Source: Burkholderiales bacterium RIFOXYD12_FULL_59_19
Lineage (GTDB): Bacteria > Pseudomonadota > Gammaproteobacteria > Burkholderiales > Burkholderiaceae_C
DNA length: 64,000 bases
Assembly: GCA_001771065.1 (NCBI GenBank)
Contig: MESQ01000038.1
Location: forward strand, 1 to 64,000
Reading direction: 5' to 3'
Below are positions 52,075 through 60,549 of the stretch, in pieces. The stretch's first letter is position 1. Every line of letters begins with the position of its first letter. The notes below the pieces were generated by a model that was given only the letters and a program-made list of their open reading frames with translations, was not told where the DNA came from and searched no databases. The position numbers and the translations under genes were made by a program.

Positions 52075-52772
52075 TTCACCACCGACTCAATGTGTGCCAT
52101 CGGCGCATGCCGCACATCGGCCCCTTTGACAATGTAGATAATCAATTCGGCAATATTTTTGGCGTGATCCCCAATACGCTCAATCGCTTTCGCCAAAAAC
52201 AGCAAGTCAAGGCTGGGCGAGATCATGCGCGGGTCTTCCATCATGTAGGTGATGAGCTTGCGAACAAAGCCGTCAAACTCCTGGTCAATCAGGTTGTCTT
52301 CCTTGAGGATCGCCAGCGCCGCGGTGGTGTCAAGACGGGCAAAGGCATCAAGTGCTTTGCGCAACAGGCCCGAAGCCATGTCGGATGCCACGCGCAACTC
52401 CAGCGACGGCAGAGAACGCGGGGCGCCGCTTTGAATGATGGAGCGCACCATGCGGGCAATTTTTTCGGCCTCATCACCCACCCGCTCTAGGTTGGCGGTG
52501 GCTTTGGAGATCGCAATCAAGAGGCGTAAATCACGCGCCGTGGGCTGGCGCCGGGCAATGATGCTGGAGAGCTCCCGGTCAATGTCCACCTCCATCGCGT
52601 TCACCCGGGCCTCGGCTGCCGTGACCTGGTCTGCCACCTCCACACTGAACTGCGACAAGGCGTAAATAGCTTGCCGAATCTGCGACTCGACCAGTCCGCC
52701 GAGTTCCATCACACGGGTCGACACCGCATTGAGTTCGCTGTCAAACTGGCTTGATAAATGTTTATCGCTCAT
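52071..52772 (-). CDS. phoU: Phosphate signalling protein PhoU (copy 1)
   Basis: A 233-residue all-helical protein with two PhoU repeats: ELSSIIARRQPTARDLRLLIAISKATANLERVGDEAEKIARM and LITYMMEDPRMISPSLDLLFLAKAIERIGDHAKNIAE, each bearing the E-x-x-x-D metal/phosphate contact pattern. It links Pst transport state to PhoR. It heads phoU-phoB-phoR and is a close paralog of the copy at the end of pstSCAB. Confidence 0.95.
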   Translation of the reverse strand: MSDKHLSSQFDSELNAVSTRVMELGGLVESQIRQAIYALSQFSVEVADQVTAAEARVNAMEVDIDRELSSIIARRQPTARDLRLLIAISKATANLERVGDEAEKIARMVRSIIQSGAPRSLPSLELRVASDMASGLLRKALDAFARLDTTAALAILKEDNLIDQEFDGFVRKLITYMMEDPRMISPSLDLLFLAKAIERIGDHAKNIAELIIYIVKGADVRHAPMAHIESVVK

Positions 52773-53257
52773 GTAAATTCCTTGTTGTCCTTGTTGCTAA
52801 ACCGAAACATGCCGGTCACGTCGTCTGCTGTTTCCTGAAGCGTGGGCTTCAGGAAAATATTGCCGGTTTACTCATACATGGCGAGTTCACCCAAAAAAAC
52901 TGCTGGCGAAAAAATCGACATCACCCTTCGACTGCTGGACCTTGTGTTTGGCTGCCGGAATAAAAAAACTGATTGAAATCACGTCACCTGCGACACCCAG
53001 CACCAGCACCGGCACCAGCACATTGTCATCTTTTACTTGTGTCCTGACTGCAAAGAAAATGGTACCCATCACTTAAGCCCAGTGGCGGCCAATCCAAGCC
53101 TGATCAAACTATTTTTAATGAGGAATCCTCGGGTTGAATGGAACAACTGATGAACCATATTTGAGTCGATAGCCGGTAATTTACGACCAAAATAAGTCAA
53201 CTTTGTGACAAGTCCGCCATTTTTTTGGTGCATCGAAACGAATCCATCATCATTTAA
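52773..53257. other. phoU leader and divergent intergenic region, no convincing gene
   Basis: A gap of about 630 bp to the next start. It contains a perfect 11-bp hairpin, TTTCCTGAAGC-GTGG-GCTTCAGGAAA (52831-52856), without a T run. A 61-residue minus-strand ORF (52887-53072) lacks a ribosome-binding site and recognisable family. The AT-rich part from about 53100 leads to a PHO box at 53258. Promoters for phoU (minus) and the ppk2 operon (plus) should lie here. Confidence 0.6.
52831..52856. other. Perfect hairpin in phoU upstream region
   Basis: An 11-bp stem (TTTCCTGAAGC / GCTTCAGGAAA) with a 4-base loop. It lies 59 bases upstream of the phoU start and would be in its 5' UTR if transcription begins further out. 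No poly-T follows on either strand, so it may be a regulatory or stability hairpin rather than a terminator. Confidence 0.5.
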
Positions 53258-53276
53258 TTGTCATTGAACTGTCATC
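53258..53276 (+). promoter_or_regulatory. PHO box upstream of the ppk2 operon
   Basis: TTGTCATTGAACTGTCATC contains two TGTCA half-sites 11 bp apart, the canonical PhoB-binding direct repeat. It lies 127 bases before the 94-residue ORF that precedes ppk2. A possible -10 element TATGCT follows at 53297. Confidence 0.8.
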
Positions 53277-53403
53277 AAAACAGGTTCTGCGTCGGCTATG
53301 CTTGACAAGCCGAGAATATCCACGGTTCCCAGCTCTGCCATGCTTTTGATCGATCGCCCGCAATGTCTGGACCATCTGTAACCATATCGAATGGAATTGA
53401 ACC

Positions 53404-53688
53404 ATGCTTGCCATCAAAAAAGCCCGCAATCTGATCGAAAACAACCCCAACGACGACGCCGCGAAAATCATCTCGGCGCTGGTGCTGGCACTTGAAAGTG
53501 GAACCACCATTTCGGTCGAACAACTTTATTCGTTGGATGACAAACGCTTTGAGCTGGCACTTGAAATACTGAACGAGTGGCGACTCGACCGGCACTACGC
53601 CAGCAAACTGCGCCTGCTCGACTCCAGCGTCGTGGCACAGGGTTTGGTCAACGCTGCCCCGGCTGGGTCAGCCCCAAAGTCCGTCTGA
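53404..53688 (+). CDS. Hypothetical protein ahead of ppk2 (94 aa)
   Basis: A 94-residue, mostly helical protein (MLAIKKARNLIENNPNDDAA; AKIISALVLALESGTTISVE; SLDDKRFELALEILNEWRLD). The codon pattern and spacing fit a real gene and it directly follows the PHO box. No family is recognised. It ends 33 bp before the ppk2 start I favour, so it is the first gene of the likely PHO-controlled ppk2 transcript. Confidence 0.7.
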   Translation: MLAIKKARNLIENNPNDDAAKIISALVLALESGTTISVEQLYSLDDKRFELALEILNEWRLDRHYASKLRLLDSSVVAQGLVNAAPAGSAPKSV

Positions 53689-53721
53689 GCTTAAACAGTG
53701 CAAAACACGCGGGAGTCAAAT

Positions 53722-54639
53722 TTGGATTTGAACGAAGAAAAACTGGTCCAACGCATTCGCCGCGACCTGGCAGACAGTAACGACGAAGAGTTTGAACTCG
53801 AACTCGAAGACCGCAACCTCGATGAGCTGGGCGAGAGTACGCTGGACGTGGAGTCCGAGGAATACAGAAACAGCAGAAAACTTTATTTTCGCGAGCTGTT
53901 CCGGCTCCAGGGTGAGTTGGTCAAGCTGCAGGACTGGGTGGTCAAGACCGGCCAGAAAATTGTGATCTTGTTCGAGGGCCGCGACGCCGCCGGTAAGGGC
54001 GGCACCATCAAGCGCATCACGCAGCGGCTTAACCCCCGGGTCTGCCGCGTCGCGGCACTGCCCGCACCCAACGCCCGCGAGCAAACCCAGTGGTATTTCC
54101 AGCGCTATGTGGCGCACCTTCCTGGTGCCGGTGAAATGGTGTTGTTTGACCGCAGCTGGTACAACCGGGCGGGTGTGGAGCGGGTCATGGGGTTTTGCTC
54201 GGACGAGCAGTACGAGGAATTTTTTCGCTCGGTGCCCGAGTTTGAAAAAATGCTGTTGCGCTCTGGCATCAAACTGATCAAGTACTGGTTTTCAATTTCT
54301 GATGAAGAGCAGCAGATCCGGTTTTTGGGGCGCATTCATGACCCGCTGAAACAATGGAAACTAAGCCCGATGGACATGGAGTCGCGCCGCCGCTGGGAGG
54401 AATACACCAAGGCCAAGGAAGTCATGTTCGCGCGCACCCACATTCCGGAATCGCCCTGGTGGGTGGTGCAGGCGGATGACAAGAAAAAAGCGCGTCTCAA
54501 TTGCATTCACCACTTGCTGAACCAGTTCGAATACCACGAAATTTCCCATCCGCCCATCATGTTGCCGCCGCGCGAGCGCAACGACGATTACGTGCGCCTG
54601 CCTGTACCCAATGAAATTCTGGTGCCGGAAGTCTATTAA
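53722..54639 (+). CDS. ppk2: Polyphosphate kinase 2 (PPK2 family)
   Basis: A 305-residue PPK2 with Walker A GRDAAGKGGTIKRITQRLNP, lid region PAPNAREQTQWYFQRYVAHLP and Walker B FDRSWYNRAGVERVMGF. It interconverts polyphosphate and nucleoside phosphates. The TTG at 53722 has GGGAG six bases upstream; the track's GTG at 53698 has no ribosome-binding site. A PHO box upstream of the operon places it in the phosphate regulon, and the small DNA-binding-like gene follows 11 bp later. Confidence 0.94.
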   Translation: MDLNEEKLVQRIRRDLADSNDEEFELELEDRNLDELGESTLDVESEEYRNSRKLYFRELFRLQGELVKLQDWVVKTGQKIVILFEGRDAAGKGGTIKRITQRLNPRVCRVAALPAPNAREQTQWYFQRYVAHLPGAGEMVLFDRSWYNRAGVERVMGFCSDEQYEEFFRSVPEFEKMLLRSGIKLIKYWFSISDEEQQIRFLGRIHDPLKQWKLSPMDMESRRRWEEYTKAKEVMFARTHIPESPWWVVQADDKKKARLNCIHHLLNQFEYHEISHPPIMLPPRERNDDYVRLPVPNEILVPEVY

Positions 54640-54650
54640 GGAACGATCAC

Positions 54651-54956
54651 ATGACCAACACTGACCCCATCACGTCTGGGGCCGGACCTGACGCGGTGGT
54701 CTCTACGCCATCAAACACCCGGTTAAAACCCAGGAAATCAAAAAAGGTGCGCGAAAGCTTTACCCTGCCCATGTTGGAATTCCTGATGCTGAAAACACTC
54801 AAGCTGCGCAGCAGCAAGCTTGGCAGTCCGGTGAAAAAAAAAAATGTGCTGGTGCGCGCCGGCATCCATGCGCTGGCGGCCATGTCCGATACCCGCTTTC
54901 TGGCGGTGCTCAACACCGTGTCATCCAGCAAAAATACACGCGCATCGAAAGACTGA
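54651..54956 (+). CDS. Small putative ribbon-helix-helix protein (101 aa)
   Basis: A basic Lys/Ser-rich N-terminus is followed by RESFTLPMLEFLMLKTLKLR and KKKNVLVRAGIHALAAMSDT, a strand followed by two helices, as in ribbon-helix-helix (Arc/MetJ-like) dimers. The same domain occurs in the last gene of the window. AAGGA precedes the start and ppk2 is 11 bp upstream. Function is unknown; I infer DNA binding, perhaps to polyphosphate-related genes or nucleoid sites. Confidence 0.75.
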   Translation: MTNTDPITSGAGPDAVVSTPSNTRLKPRKSKKVRESFTLPMLEFLMLKTLKLRSSKLGSPVKKKNVLVRAGIHALAAMSDTRFLAVLNTVSSSKNTRASKD

Positions 54957-54971
54957 GTGCCAGCACCTGAC

Positions 54972-55160
54972 TCAGGCTTTCTTCAGTAACCCGATCACTT
55001 CGGCATCTTCAAACTGATCGAAGTATTGGTAACACTGCCCCTGCGCACGGGAGTACGCGGGCGCTTCCAGCAAATCCTCTCGGCGACCAATTGGGCTACC
55101 CGGGCCATTGTGTCGGGCGCATGCCCGCCAGCGCTTGAGCCGGTCAGCCCTCGATTGTTC
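54972..55160 (-). pseudogene. Phosphoribosyltransferase fragment (frameshifted)
   Basis: The C-terminal part, EAPAYSRAQGQCYQYFDQ then EDAEVIGLLKKA, matches the end of the intact gene at 59808-60449 (VPPFFQAVGQFYQHFDQ, DDDEVIEILKKS). Immediately upstream the match continues in another frame (APDTMARVAQLVAERIC versus APADTLAVVTELADEVVC), implying one lost base near TTTGCTGG. The N-terminal two thirds, including the PRPP loop, are absent. The remnant stops where the pstS promoter and PHO box begin. Confidence 0.75.
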
Positions 55161-55173
55161 AAAACTTGCGAAA

Positions 55174-55192
55174 ATGTCACGCAATTGTCACA
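55174..55192 (+). promoter_or_regulatory. PHO box of the pst operon
   Basis: ATGTCACGCAATTGTCACA has two TGTCA half-sites 11 bp apart. A -10-like CATACACT begins 8 bp downstream, where PhoB-activated promoters place it. The pstS ATG is 55 bp further on. Confidence 0.85.
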
Positions 55193-55246
55193 CTCGCTTC
55201 ATACACTTCCCATTGTGGATTTGAATCAACAACCGAAAGGACTCAC

Positions 55247-56278
55247 ATGAACCTGAAACGTACCCTGCTCAAGACCGTGGCCGCTGCCGCATTTGCCTCC
55301 ATGGCCATGGGCTCTGCCCTGGCTGCTGACATCACCGGCGCTGGCGCAACCTTCCCGTTTCCGGTCTACGCCAAGTGGGCCGAGGCTTACAAGAACGAAA
55401 CCGGTACCGGCCTGAACTACCAGTCGATCGGTTCGTCGGGCGGTCTGAAGCAGATCCGCGCCAAGACCGTGACCTTCGGTGCCTCCGATGCACCGGTCAA
55501 GGGCGAAGACCTGGACAAGGACGGCATGGTCCAGTTCCCAGCCATCATCGGCGGCACTGTGCCTGTGATCAACCTCGAAGGCTTCAAGCCGGGTGAACTG
55601 CGTGTGACCGGCCCCGTGCTGGCCGACATGTTCCTGGGCAACATCACCAAGTGGAACGACGCCAAGCTGGCCGCCCTGAACCCTGGCAAGAAACTGCCTG
55701 ACGATTCAATCACCATCGTGCACCGCGCCGACGGTTCGGGCACCACCTTCAACTGGACCGACTACCTGACCGCCGTGAGCAAGGACTGGGCCGACAAGGT
55801 GGGCAAGGGCGCCGCCGTCAAATGGCCTGCCGCTTCGTCCGTGGGTGGCAAGGGCAACGAAGGCGTGGCCGCCAACGTGAACCGCGTCAAGGGTGCACTC
55901 GGTTACGTGGAATACGCCTATGTGAAGAAGAACAAGATGAACTTCATGCAGTTGCAGAACGCTGATGGCAAGTACGTCAGCCCCGACGACAAGGCCTTCG
56001 CCGCAGCCGCTGCCAGCGCCGACTGGTTCAGCGTACCCGGCATGGGAATCTCCATGGTGAATGCCAAGGGTGCCGACAGCTGGCCCGTGAGCACTGCTTC
56101 GTTCATCCTGATGTACAAGCAACCCGCAGACAAGGCGGCTTCGGCTGAAGCGCTCAAGTTCTTCGACTGGGCCTTCAAGAGTGGCAAGCAGATGGCTGCC
56201 GACCTTGACTACGTGGCGTTGCCAGACAGCCTGACGAACCAGATCCGCTCCAAGGTCTGGTCGCAGATCGCCAAGTAA
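55247..56278 (+). CDS. pstS: Phosphate ABC transporter substrate-binding protein PstS
   Basis: A 343-residue periplasmic protein from the ATG at 55247, with GAAAGGA just upstream; the longer track start is inside the promoter. The signal peptide is MNLKRTLLKTVAAAAFASMA, cut near ALA-ADI. Phosphate-binding signatures: GAGATFPFPVYAKWAEAY, GSSGGLKQI, FGASDAPVKGEDL and VHRADGSGTTFNWTDYL. First gene of pstSCAB-phoU. Codon use is strongly biased (GCC, AAG, CTG), suggesting high expression. Confidence 0.97.
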   Translation: MNLKRTLLKTVAAAAFASMAMGSALAADITGAGATFPFPVYAKWAEAYKNETGTGLNYQSIGSSGGLKQIRAKTVTFGASDAPVKGEDLDKDGMVQFPAIIGGTVPVINLEGFKPGELRVTGPVLADMFLGNITKWNDAKLAALNPGKKLPDDSITIVHRADGSGTTFNWTDYLTAVSKDWADKVGKGAAVKWPAASSVGGKGNEGVAANVNRVKGALGYVEYAYVKKNKMNFMQLQNADGKYVSPDDKAFAAAAASADWFSVPGMGISMVNAKGADSWPVSTASFILMYKQPADKAASAEALKFFDWAFKSGKQMAADLDYVALPDSLTNQIRSKVWSQIAK

Positions 56279-56294
56279 CCGCTTTTGACTCGCG

Positions 56295-56331
56295 ACATTC
56301 GCCGGTTGGCATGGTGCCAACCGGCGAATGT
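56295..56331 (+). promoter_or_regulatory. Perfect 16-bp intercistronic hairpin after pstS
   Basis: ACATTCGCCGGTTGGC and its exact complement GCCAACCGGCGAATGT surround the loop ATGGT, 16 bases past the pstS stop and 39 before pstC. Only TTGT follows, so it is more likely a 3' stabiliser or partial attenuator that raises PstS above PstCAB than a full terminator. Confidence 0.8.
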
Positions 56332-56370
56332 TGTATTGAAGGTGTCCGGAGTATCCTAACGGAAGTCAAC

Positions 56371-57369
56371 ATGAGCGAGGGAACTACCATGAGTCCGCAA
56401 CCAATGTCCCATAAAACGGGCAGTGCCAGCATGGTGTCGATTGCCCGGCGGCAACGGCTCCAGGACGTCTTTTTTCATCGCATCACGCAGTCGTTTTCGC
56501 TGCTGGTGCTGATCGCCCTGATGGGCATCATTGTTTCCCTGTTCATCAATGCCTGGCCTGCGTTCCAGAAGTTCGGTGTGAGCTTCATCTGGTACGTTGA
56601 ATGGGACATCATCAATGAAGAATTTGGTGCCGCGATCGCGATCGTCGGCACTCTGGCCAGCGCAATCATTGCCATGCTGATCGCCGTGCCGCTGTCCTTT
56701 GGCATCGCGCTGTTCCTCACCGAAACCTGTCCCACCTGGCTGCGTCGCCCGCTGGGCACGGCGGTGGAGCTGCTGGCGGCCGTGCCTTCCATCATCTATG
56801 GCATGTTTGGCCTGTTCGTGTTTGCACCGCTGTTCGCCGACTACGCCCAGATGCCGCTGCAGAAGGTGCTGGGCGGCATGCCCCTGATCGGGTTCCTGTT
56901 TGGCGGTAGCACCAACGGCTTCGGCATCCTGGCCGCAGGCATCGTGCTCGCCTTCATGGTGCTGCCCTTCGTGGCCGCAGTGATCCGCGACGTGTTCGAG
57001 ATCGTTCCCCCCATCCTGCGTGAGTCGGCCTACGGGCTGGGTTGCACCACCTGGGAAGTGGTGCGCAAGGTGGTGCTGCCATACACGCAAAAAGGTGTGA
57101 TGGGCGGTGTGATGCTGGGCTTGGGCCGTGCGCTGGGCGAAACGATGGCCGTCACCTTCGTGATCGGCAACGCCAACCGCATGCCCACCTCGCTCTTCTC
57201 GCCCGGCACCTCGATCGCCTCGACGCTGGCCAACGAGTTCGGCGAGGCCGCCGACTTCCATATCTCTGCGCTGTTCGCGCTGGGTTTCCTGCTGTTCGTC
57301 ATCACCTTCATCGTGCTCGGTCTGGCCAAGTGGATGCTGGTGCGGACTGAAAAGGCCAAAGGCCTCTGA
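56371..57369 (+). CDS. pstC: Phosphate transporter permease PstC
   Basis: A 332-residue permease from the ATG at 56371 (MSEGTTMSPQPMSHKT) behind GGAAG. Six membrane helices are visible, beginning with FSLLVLIALMGIIVSLFINAW; the EAA loop is LRESAYGLGCTTWEVVRKVVLP and GVMLGLGRALGETMAVTFV. It forms the inner-membrane channel with PstA. pstA starts 23 bp downstream. Confidence 0.95.
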   Translation: MSEGTTMSPQPMSHKTGSASMVSIARRQRLQDVFFHRITQSFSLLVLIALMGIIVSLFINAWPAFQKFGVSFIWYVEWDIINEEFGAAIAIVGTLASAIIAMLIAVPLSFGIALFLTETCPTWLRRPLGTAVELLAAVPSIIYGMFGLFVFAPLFADYAQMPLQKVLGGMPLIGFLFGGSTNGFGILAAGIVLAFMVLPFVAAVIRDVFEIVPPILRESAYGLGCTTWEVVRKVVLPYTQKGVMGGVMLGLGRALGETMAVTFVIGNANRMPTSLFSPGTSIASTLANEFGEAADFHISALFALGFLLFVITFIVLGLAKWMLVRTEKAKGL

Positions 57370-57392
57370 ATCCCACACCCAAAGGCACAACC

Positions 57393-58247
57393 ATGGACTT
57401 CAATCAATCACTTTACCGCCAGCGTCGCTGGGCCAACACCATCGGCCTGACCCTCTCGATGGGCTCGATGGCGCTGGGTCTGACCGTGCTGCTATGGATT
57501 CTGTTCGTGCTGTTCAGCAACGGCTTTGCCGCGCTGGACTGGAATATGTTCACCCATTCCACCCCCGCGCCCGGCACGGAAGGCGGTGGCTTGGCTAACG
57601 CCATCGTGGGCAGCCTGCTGATGGTAGGCTTCACTGTGCTGGTGTCCACACCGATCGGCATCTTTTCCGGTGTGTACCTGGCCGAATACGGCGACCAGAG
57701 CAAGACCGCCGAAGTGACCCGCTTCGTGACCGACATCATGCTGTCGGCACCCTCCATCGTGCTGGGCCTGTTCGTCTACGCCATCGCGGTGGCCACGATG
57801 GGCACGTTCTCGGGCTGGGCCGGCACGCTGGCGCTGTCGCTGATTGCGGTGCCGGTGGTCGTCCGCACGACTGAGAACATGCTACGTCTGGTGCCCGGCA
57901 GCCTGCGCGAAGCGGCCTTTGCCCTGGGTGCGCCGCGCTGGAAAGTGGCGACCCTGGTCACGTTGCGCGCGGCCAAGAGCGGTGTCATGACCGGTCTGCT
58001 GCTGGCCGTGGCCCGCATCAGCGGTGAGACCGCACCGCTGCTGTTCACCGCGCTGAATAACCAGTTCTTCAGCACCGACATGGGGCGGCCCATGGCCAAT
58101 CTGCCGGTGGTGATTTTTCAATTCGCCATGAGCCCCTATGAGAACTGGATACGCCTGGCCTGGGGTGGGGCACTGCTGATCACCCTGGCCGTACTGGCGC
58201 TCAACATCCTGGCCCGCATTTTCTTCCGAGAAAAAGTTCGCGCCTGA
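57393..58247 (+). CDS. pstA: Phosphate transporter permease PstA
   Basis: A 284-residue permease with six predicted helices (e.g. IGLTLSMGSMALGLTVLLWILFVLF) and the EAA loop LREAAFALGAPRWKVATLVTLR, followed by GVMTGLLLAVARISGETAPLLF. It pairs with PstC. The pstB start is 27 bp downstream. Confidence 0.95.
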   Translation: MDFNQSLYRQRRWANTIGLTLSMGSMALGLTVLLWILFVLFSNGFAALDWNMFTHSTPAPGTEGGGLANAIVGSLLMVGFTVLVSTPIGIFSGVYLAEYGDQSKTAEVTRFVTDIMLSAPSIVLGLFVYAIAVATMGTFSGWAGTLALSLIAVPVVVRTTENMLRLVPGSLREAAFALGAPRWKVATLVTLRAAKSGVMTGLLLAVARISGETAPLLFTALNNQFFSTDMGRPMANLPVVIFQFAMSPYENWIRLAWGGALLITLAVLALNILARIFFREKVRA

Positions 58248-58274
58248 CATCCCTATTCGACTTTGGACATCACC

Positions 58275-59081
58275 ATGACCGCTACTGCTCCTGCACAAGC
58301 CCCTTCCCCAACGACAGACGCGCCGAAGAAAAATGCGCTTGAAGTGCGCAACCTCGATTTTTTCTACGGCAAATTCCAAGGCCTCAGAGGCGTCAATCTG
58401 AACATTGAAGAGCACAAGGTAACTGCCTTCATTGGCCCTTCGGGCTGTGGCAAGTCAACGCTGCTGCGCACCTTGAATCGCATGTACAGCCTTTACCCCG
58501 GCCAGCGGGCCGTGGGCGAGATTAACTTCTACGGTCAGAACATCCTGGAACCCAAGCAGGACCTGAACCTGCTGCGTGCCCGCATTGGCATGGTGTTTCA
58601 GAAACCCACGCCGTTTCCCATGACGATCTACGACAACATCGCCTTTGGCATCAAGCTCTATGAGAACCTGAGCAAGGACGACATGGACGAGCGTGTGGAA
58701 TGGGCGCTGACCAAGTCCGCGTTATGGAACGAGGTCAAGGACAAGCTCAGCCAGAGCGGCCTGTCTCTTTCGGGCGGACAGCAGCAGCGTCTATGCATTG
58801 CGCGCAGCGTGGCGGTGAAGCCTTCGGTGTTACTGTTGGACGAACCCACTTCGGCGCTGGACCCGATTTCCACCGGCAAGGTAGAGGAGCTGGTGCACGA
58901 GCTCAAAAACGAGTACACCATTGCCATCGTCACGCACAACATGCAGCAGGCTGCCCGCTGCAGCGACTACACCGCCTACATGTACCTGGGCGAATTGATC
59001 GAATTCGGTTCCACTGATCAGATATTCTTGAAACCCAACCGTCAGGAGACTGAAGACTACATCACCGGCCGTTTCGGCTGA
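58275..59081 (+). CDS. pstB: Phosphate transporter ATP-binding protein PstB
   Basis: A 268-residue ATPase from the ATG at 58275 ([20 protein letters not shown]). Walker [19 protein letters not shown] loop [20 protein letters not shown], signature [14 protein letters not shown], Walker [16 protein letters not shown], and [18 protein letters not shown]. It powers high-affinity phosphate import. phoU copy 2 starts 15 bp later. Confidence 0.97.
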   Translation: MTATAPAQAPSPTTDAPKKNALEVRNLDFFYGKFQGLRGVNLNIEEHKVTAFIGPSGCGKSTLLRTLNRMYSLYPGQRAVGEINFYGQNILEPKQDLNLLRARIGMVFQKPTPFPMTIYDNIAFGIKLYENLSKDDMDERVEWALTKSALWNEVKDKLSQSGLSLSGGQQQRLCIARSVAVKPSVLLLDEPTSALDPISTGKVEELVHELKNEYTIAIVTHNMQQAARCSDYTAYMYLGELIEFGSTDQIFLKPNRQETEDYITGRFG

Positions 59082-59096
59082 TCTGGAGGAAGAAAC

Positions 59097-59798
59097 ATGT
59101 CCGAAAAACATTTGTCCTCACAATTCGACGCCGAACTCACGTCCGTTTCTGCGCAAGTCATGGCGCTGGGCGGTCTGGTGGAATCACAAGTCCGGCAAGC
59201 TATTTATGCCCTGTCTCAGTTCAACGTGGAAGCCGCCAGCCAAGTGATGGCAACCGAGGCCCAGGTCAATGCGATGGAAGTGAACATTGACCGTGACATA
59301 TCCAGCATCATGGCCTTGCGTCAGCCTGCGGCGCGTGACTTGCGTTTGCTGATTGCCCTCTCCAAAACCACGGCCAACCTGGAGCGTGTCGGTGATGAGG
59401 CTGAGAAAATTGGCCGCATGGTGCAGTCCATCATCAGCAGCGGCGCACCACGGTCCTTGCCGTCACTGGAGCTGCGGGTGGCAGCCGACCTGGCTTCCGG
59501 CTTGTTGAGAAAAGCGCTGGATGCTTTTGCCCGGCTTGACACCACCGCGGCACTGGCCATCCTCAAAGAGGACGATCAGATTGACCAGGAGTTTGACGGC
59601 TTTGTGCGCAAACTCATCACTTACATGATGGAAGATCCAAGGATGATTTCCCCCAGCCTGGATTTGCTGTTTGTCGCCAAGGCGATTGAGCGTGTTGGCG
59701 ATCATGCAAAAAACATTGCGGAGTTTGTCATCTATGTGGCCAAGGGTGAGGACATCCGCCACGCCGGCCGGGAAAAGATTGAATCAGGCGACCACTGA
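59097..59798 (+). CDS. phoU: Phosphate signalling protein PhoU (copy 2)
   Basis: A 233-residue PhoU, clearly a close paralog of copy 1 (52071): SEKHLSSQFDAELTSVSAQV versus SDKHLSSQFDSELNAVSTRV, and near-identical central and C-terminal blocks. It closes the pstSCAB operon in the canonical position. Two PhoU proteins allow one to serve the pst operon and one to serve phoB-phoR, but the division of labour is inference. Confidence 0.95.
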   Translation: MSEKHLSSQFDAELTSVSAQVMALGGLVESQVRQAIYALSQFNVEAASQVMATEAQVNAMEVNIDRDISSIMALRQPAARDLRLLIALSKTTANLERVGDEAEKIGRMVQSIISSGAPRSLPSLELRVAADLASGLLRKALDAFARLDTTAALAILKEDDQIDQEFDGFVRKLITYMMEDPRMISPSLDLLFVAKAIERVGDHAKNIAEFVIYVAKGEDIRHAGREKIESGDH

Positions 59799-59807
59799 GG
59801 AACACGC

Positions 59808-60449
59808 TCAGGATTTTTTCAGGATTTCGATGACTTCGTCATCGTCAACCTGATCAAAGTGCTGGTAAAACTGCCCTACGGCCTGGAAAAACGGCGGTAC
59901 CTCCAGACACACCACCTCATCTGCCAGTTCGGTCACAACAGCCAGTGTGTCCGCCGGCGCCACCGGCACTGCACAGATCAATTTGGCGGGCTTGCTGGCG
60001 CGCAAACCATGCAGCGCAGCAATCATGGTAGCGCCAGTGGCCAACCCATCGTCGACCACAATCACCAGGCGCCCGTCCGGACTGATGGCCGGACGAATCG
60101 GCGTGTACTGCGCGCGGCGCCGGCCAATGATGTCCAGCTGGCGCTGCTTTTCAGCTTTCAGGTAAGCGGCATTGCCGCCATCGATTTGCGCGTAGTCAGA
60201 CAGGTAAGTCCAGCCGCTTTCATCCACCGACCCAATCGCCACCTCAGGTTCGTAAGGGGCGCGCAACTTGCGCACCAGCACCACGTCAAGTTCACCCTCA
60301 AGCTGGCTGGCGATGAGTTTTCCCATGGGCACGGCTCCACGCGGAATCGCCAAAATCAGCGGATGCTTTCCCCGGTAAATAGTCAGTCTGTCGGCCAGTT
60401 GCCGGGCCGCATCAAGGCGATCACGAAACATGATTGAATTCCTGGTCAA
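59808..60449 (-). CDS. Phosphoribosyltransferase-domain protein
   Basis: A 213-residue protein with N-terminal MFRDRLDAARQLADRLTIYR (after a short leader), IPRGAVPMGKLIASQLEGEL and the PRPP loop RLVIVVDDGLATGATMIAAL. C-terminal PPFFQAVGQFYQHFDQ continues the family pattern seen in predicted phosphoribosyltransferases near phosphate genes. Substrate is unknown. It converges on phoU copy 2 (9 bp). A degraded relative lies upstream of pstS. Confidence 0.85.
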   Translation of the reverse strand: MTRNSIMFRDRLDAARQLADRLTIYRGKHPLILAIPRGAVPMGKLIASQLEGELDVVLVRKLRAPYEPEVAIGSVDESGWTYLSDYAQIDGGNAAYLKAEKQRQLDIIGRRRAQYTPIRPAISPDGRLVIVVDDGLATGATMIAALHGLRASKPAKLICAVPVAPADTLAVVTELADEVVCLEVPPFFQAVGQFYQHFDQVDDDEVIEILKKS

Positions 60450-60549
60450 CTGTAAATATCTGAAATACCAGGTTCAAGTTTCTCAATCTGAAAAAATCCG
60501 GCTTTGACAATTCGCAATTGTGGCCAGCCACGCCGCAGGACACTTGCCT

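Noticed and set aside
52887-53072. 61-residue minus-strand ORF upstream of phoU
   Set aside because: No ribosome-binding site, no recognised family; hydrophobic middle could be chance. Kept only as part of the intergenic note.
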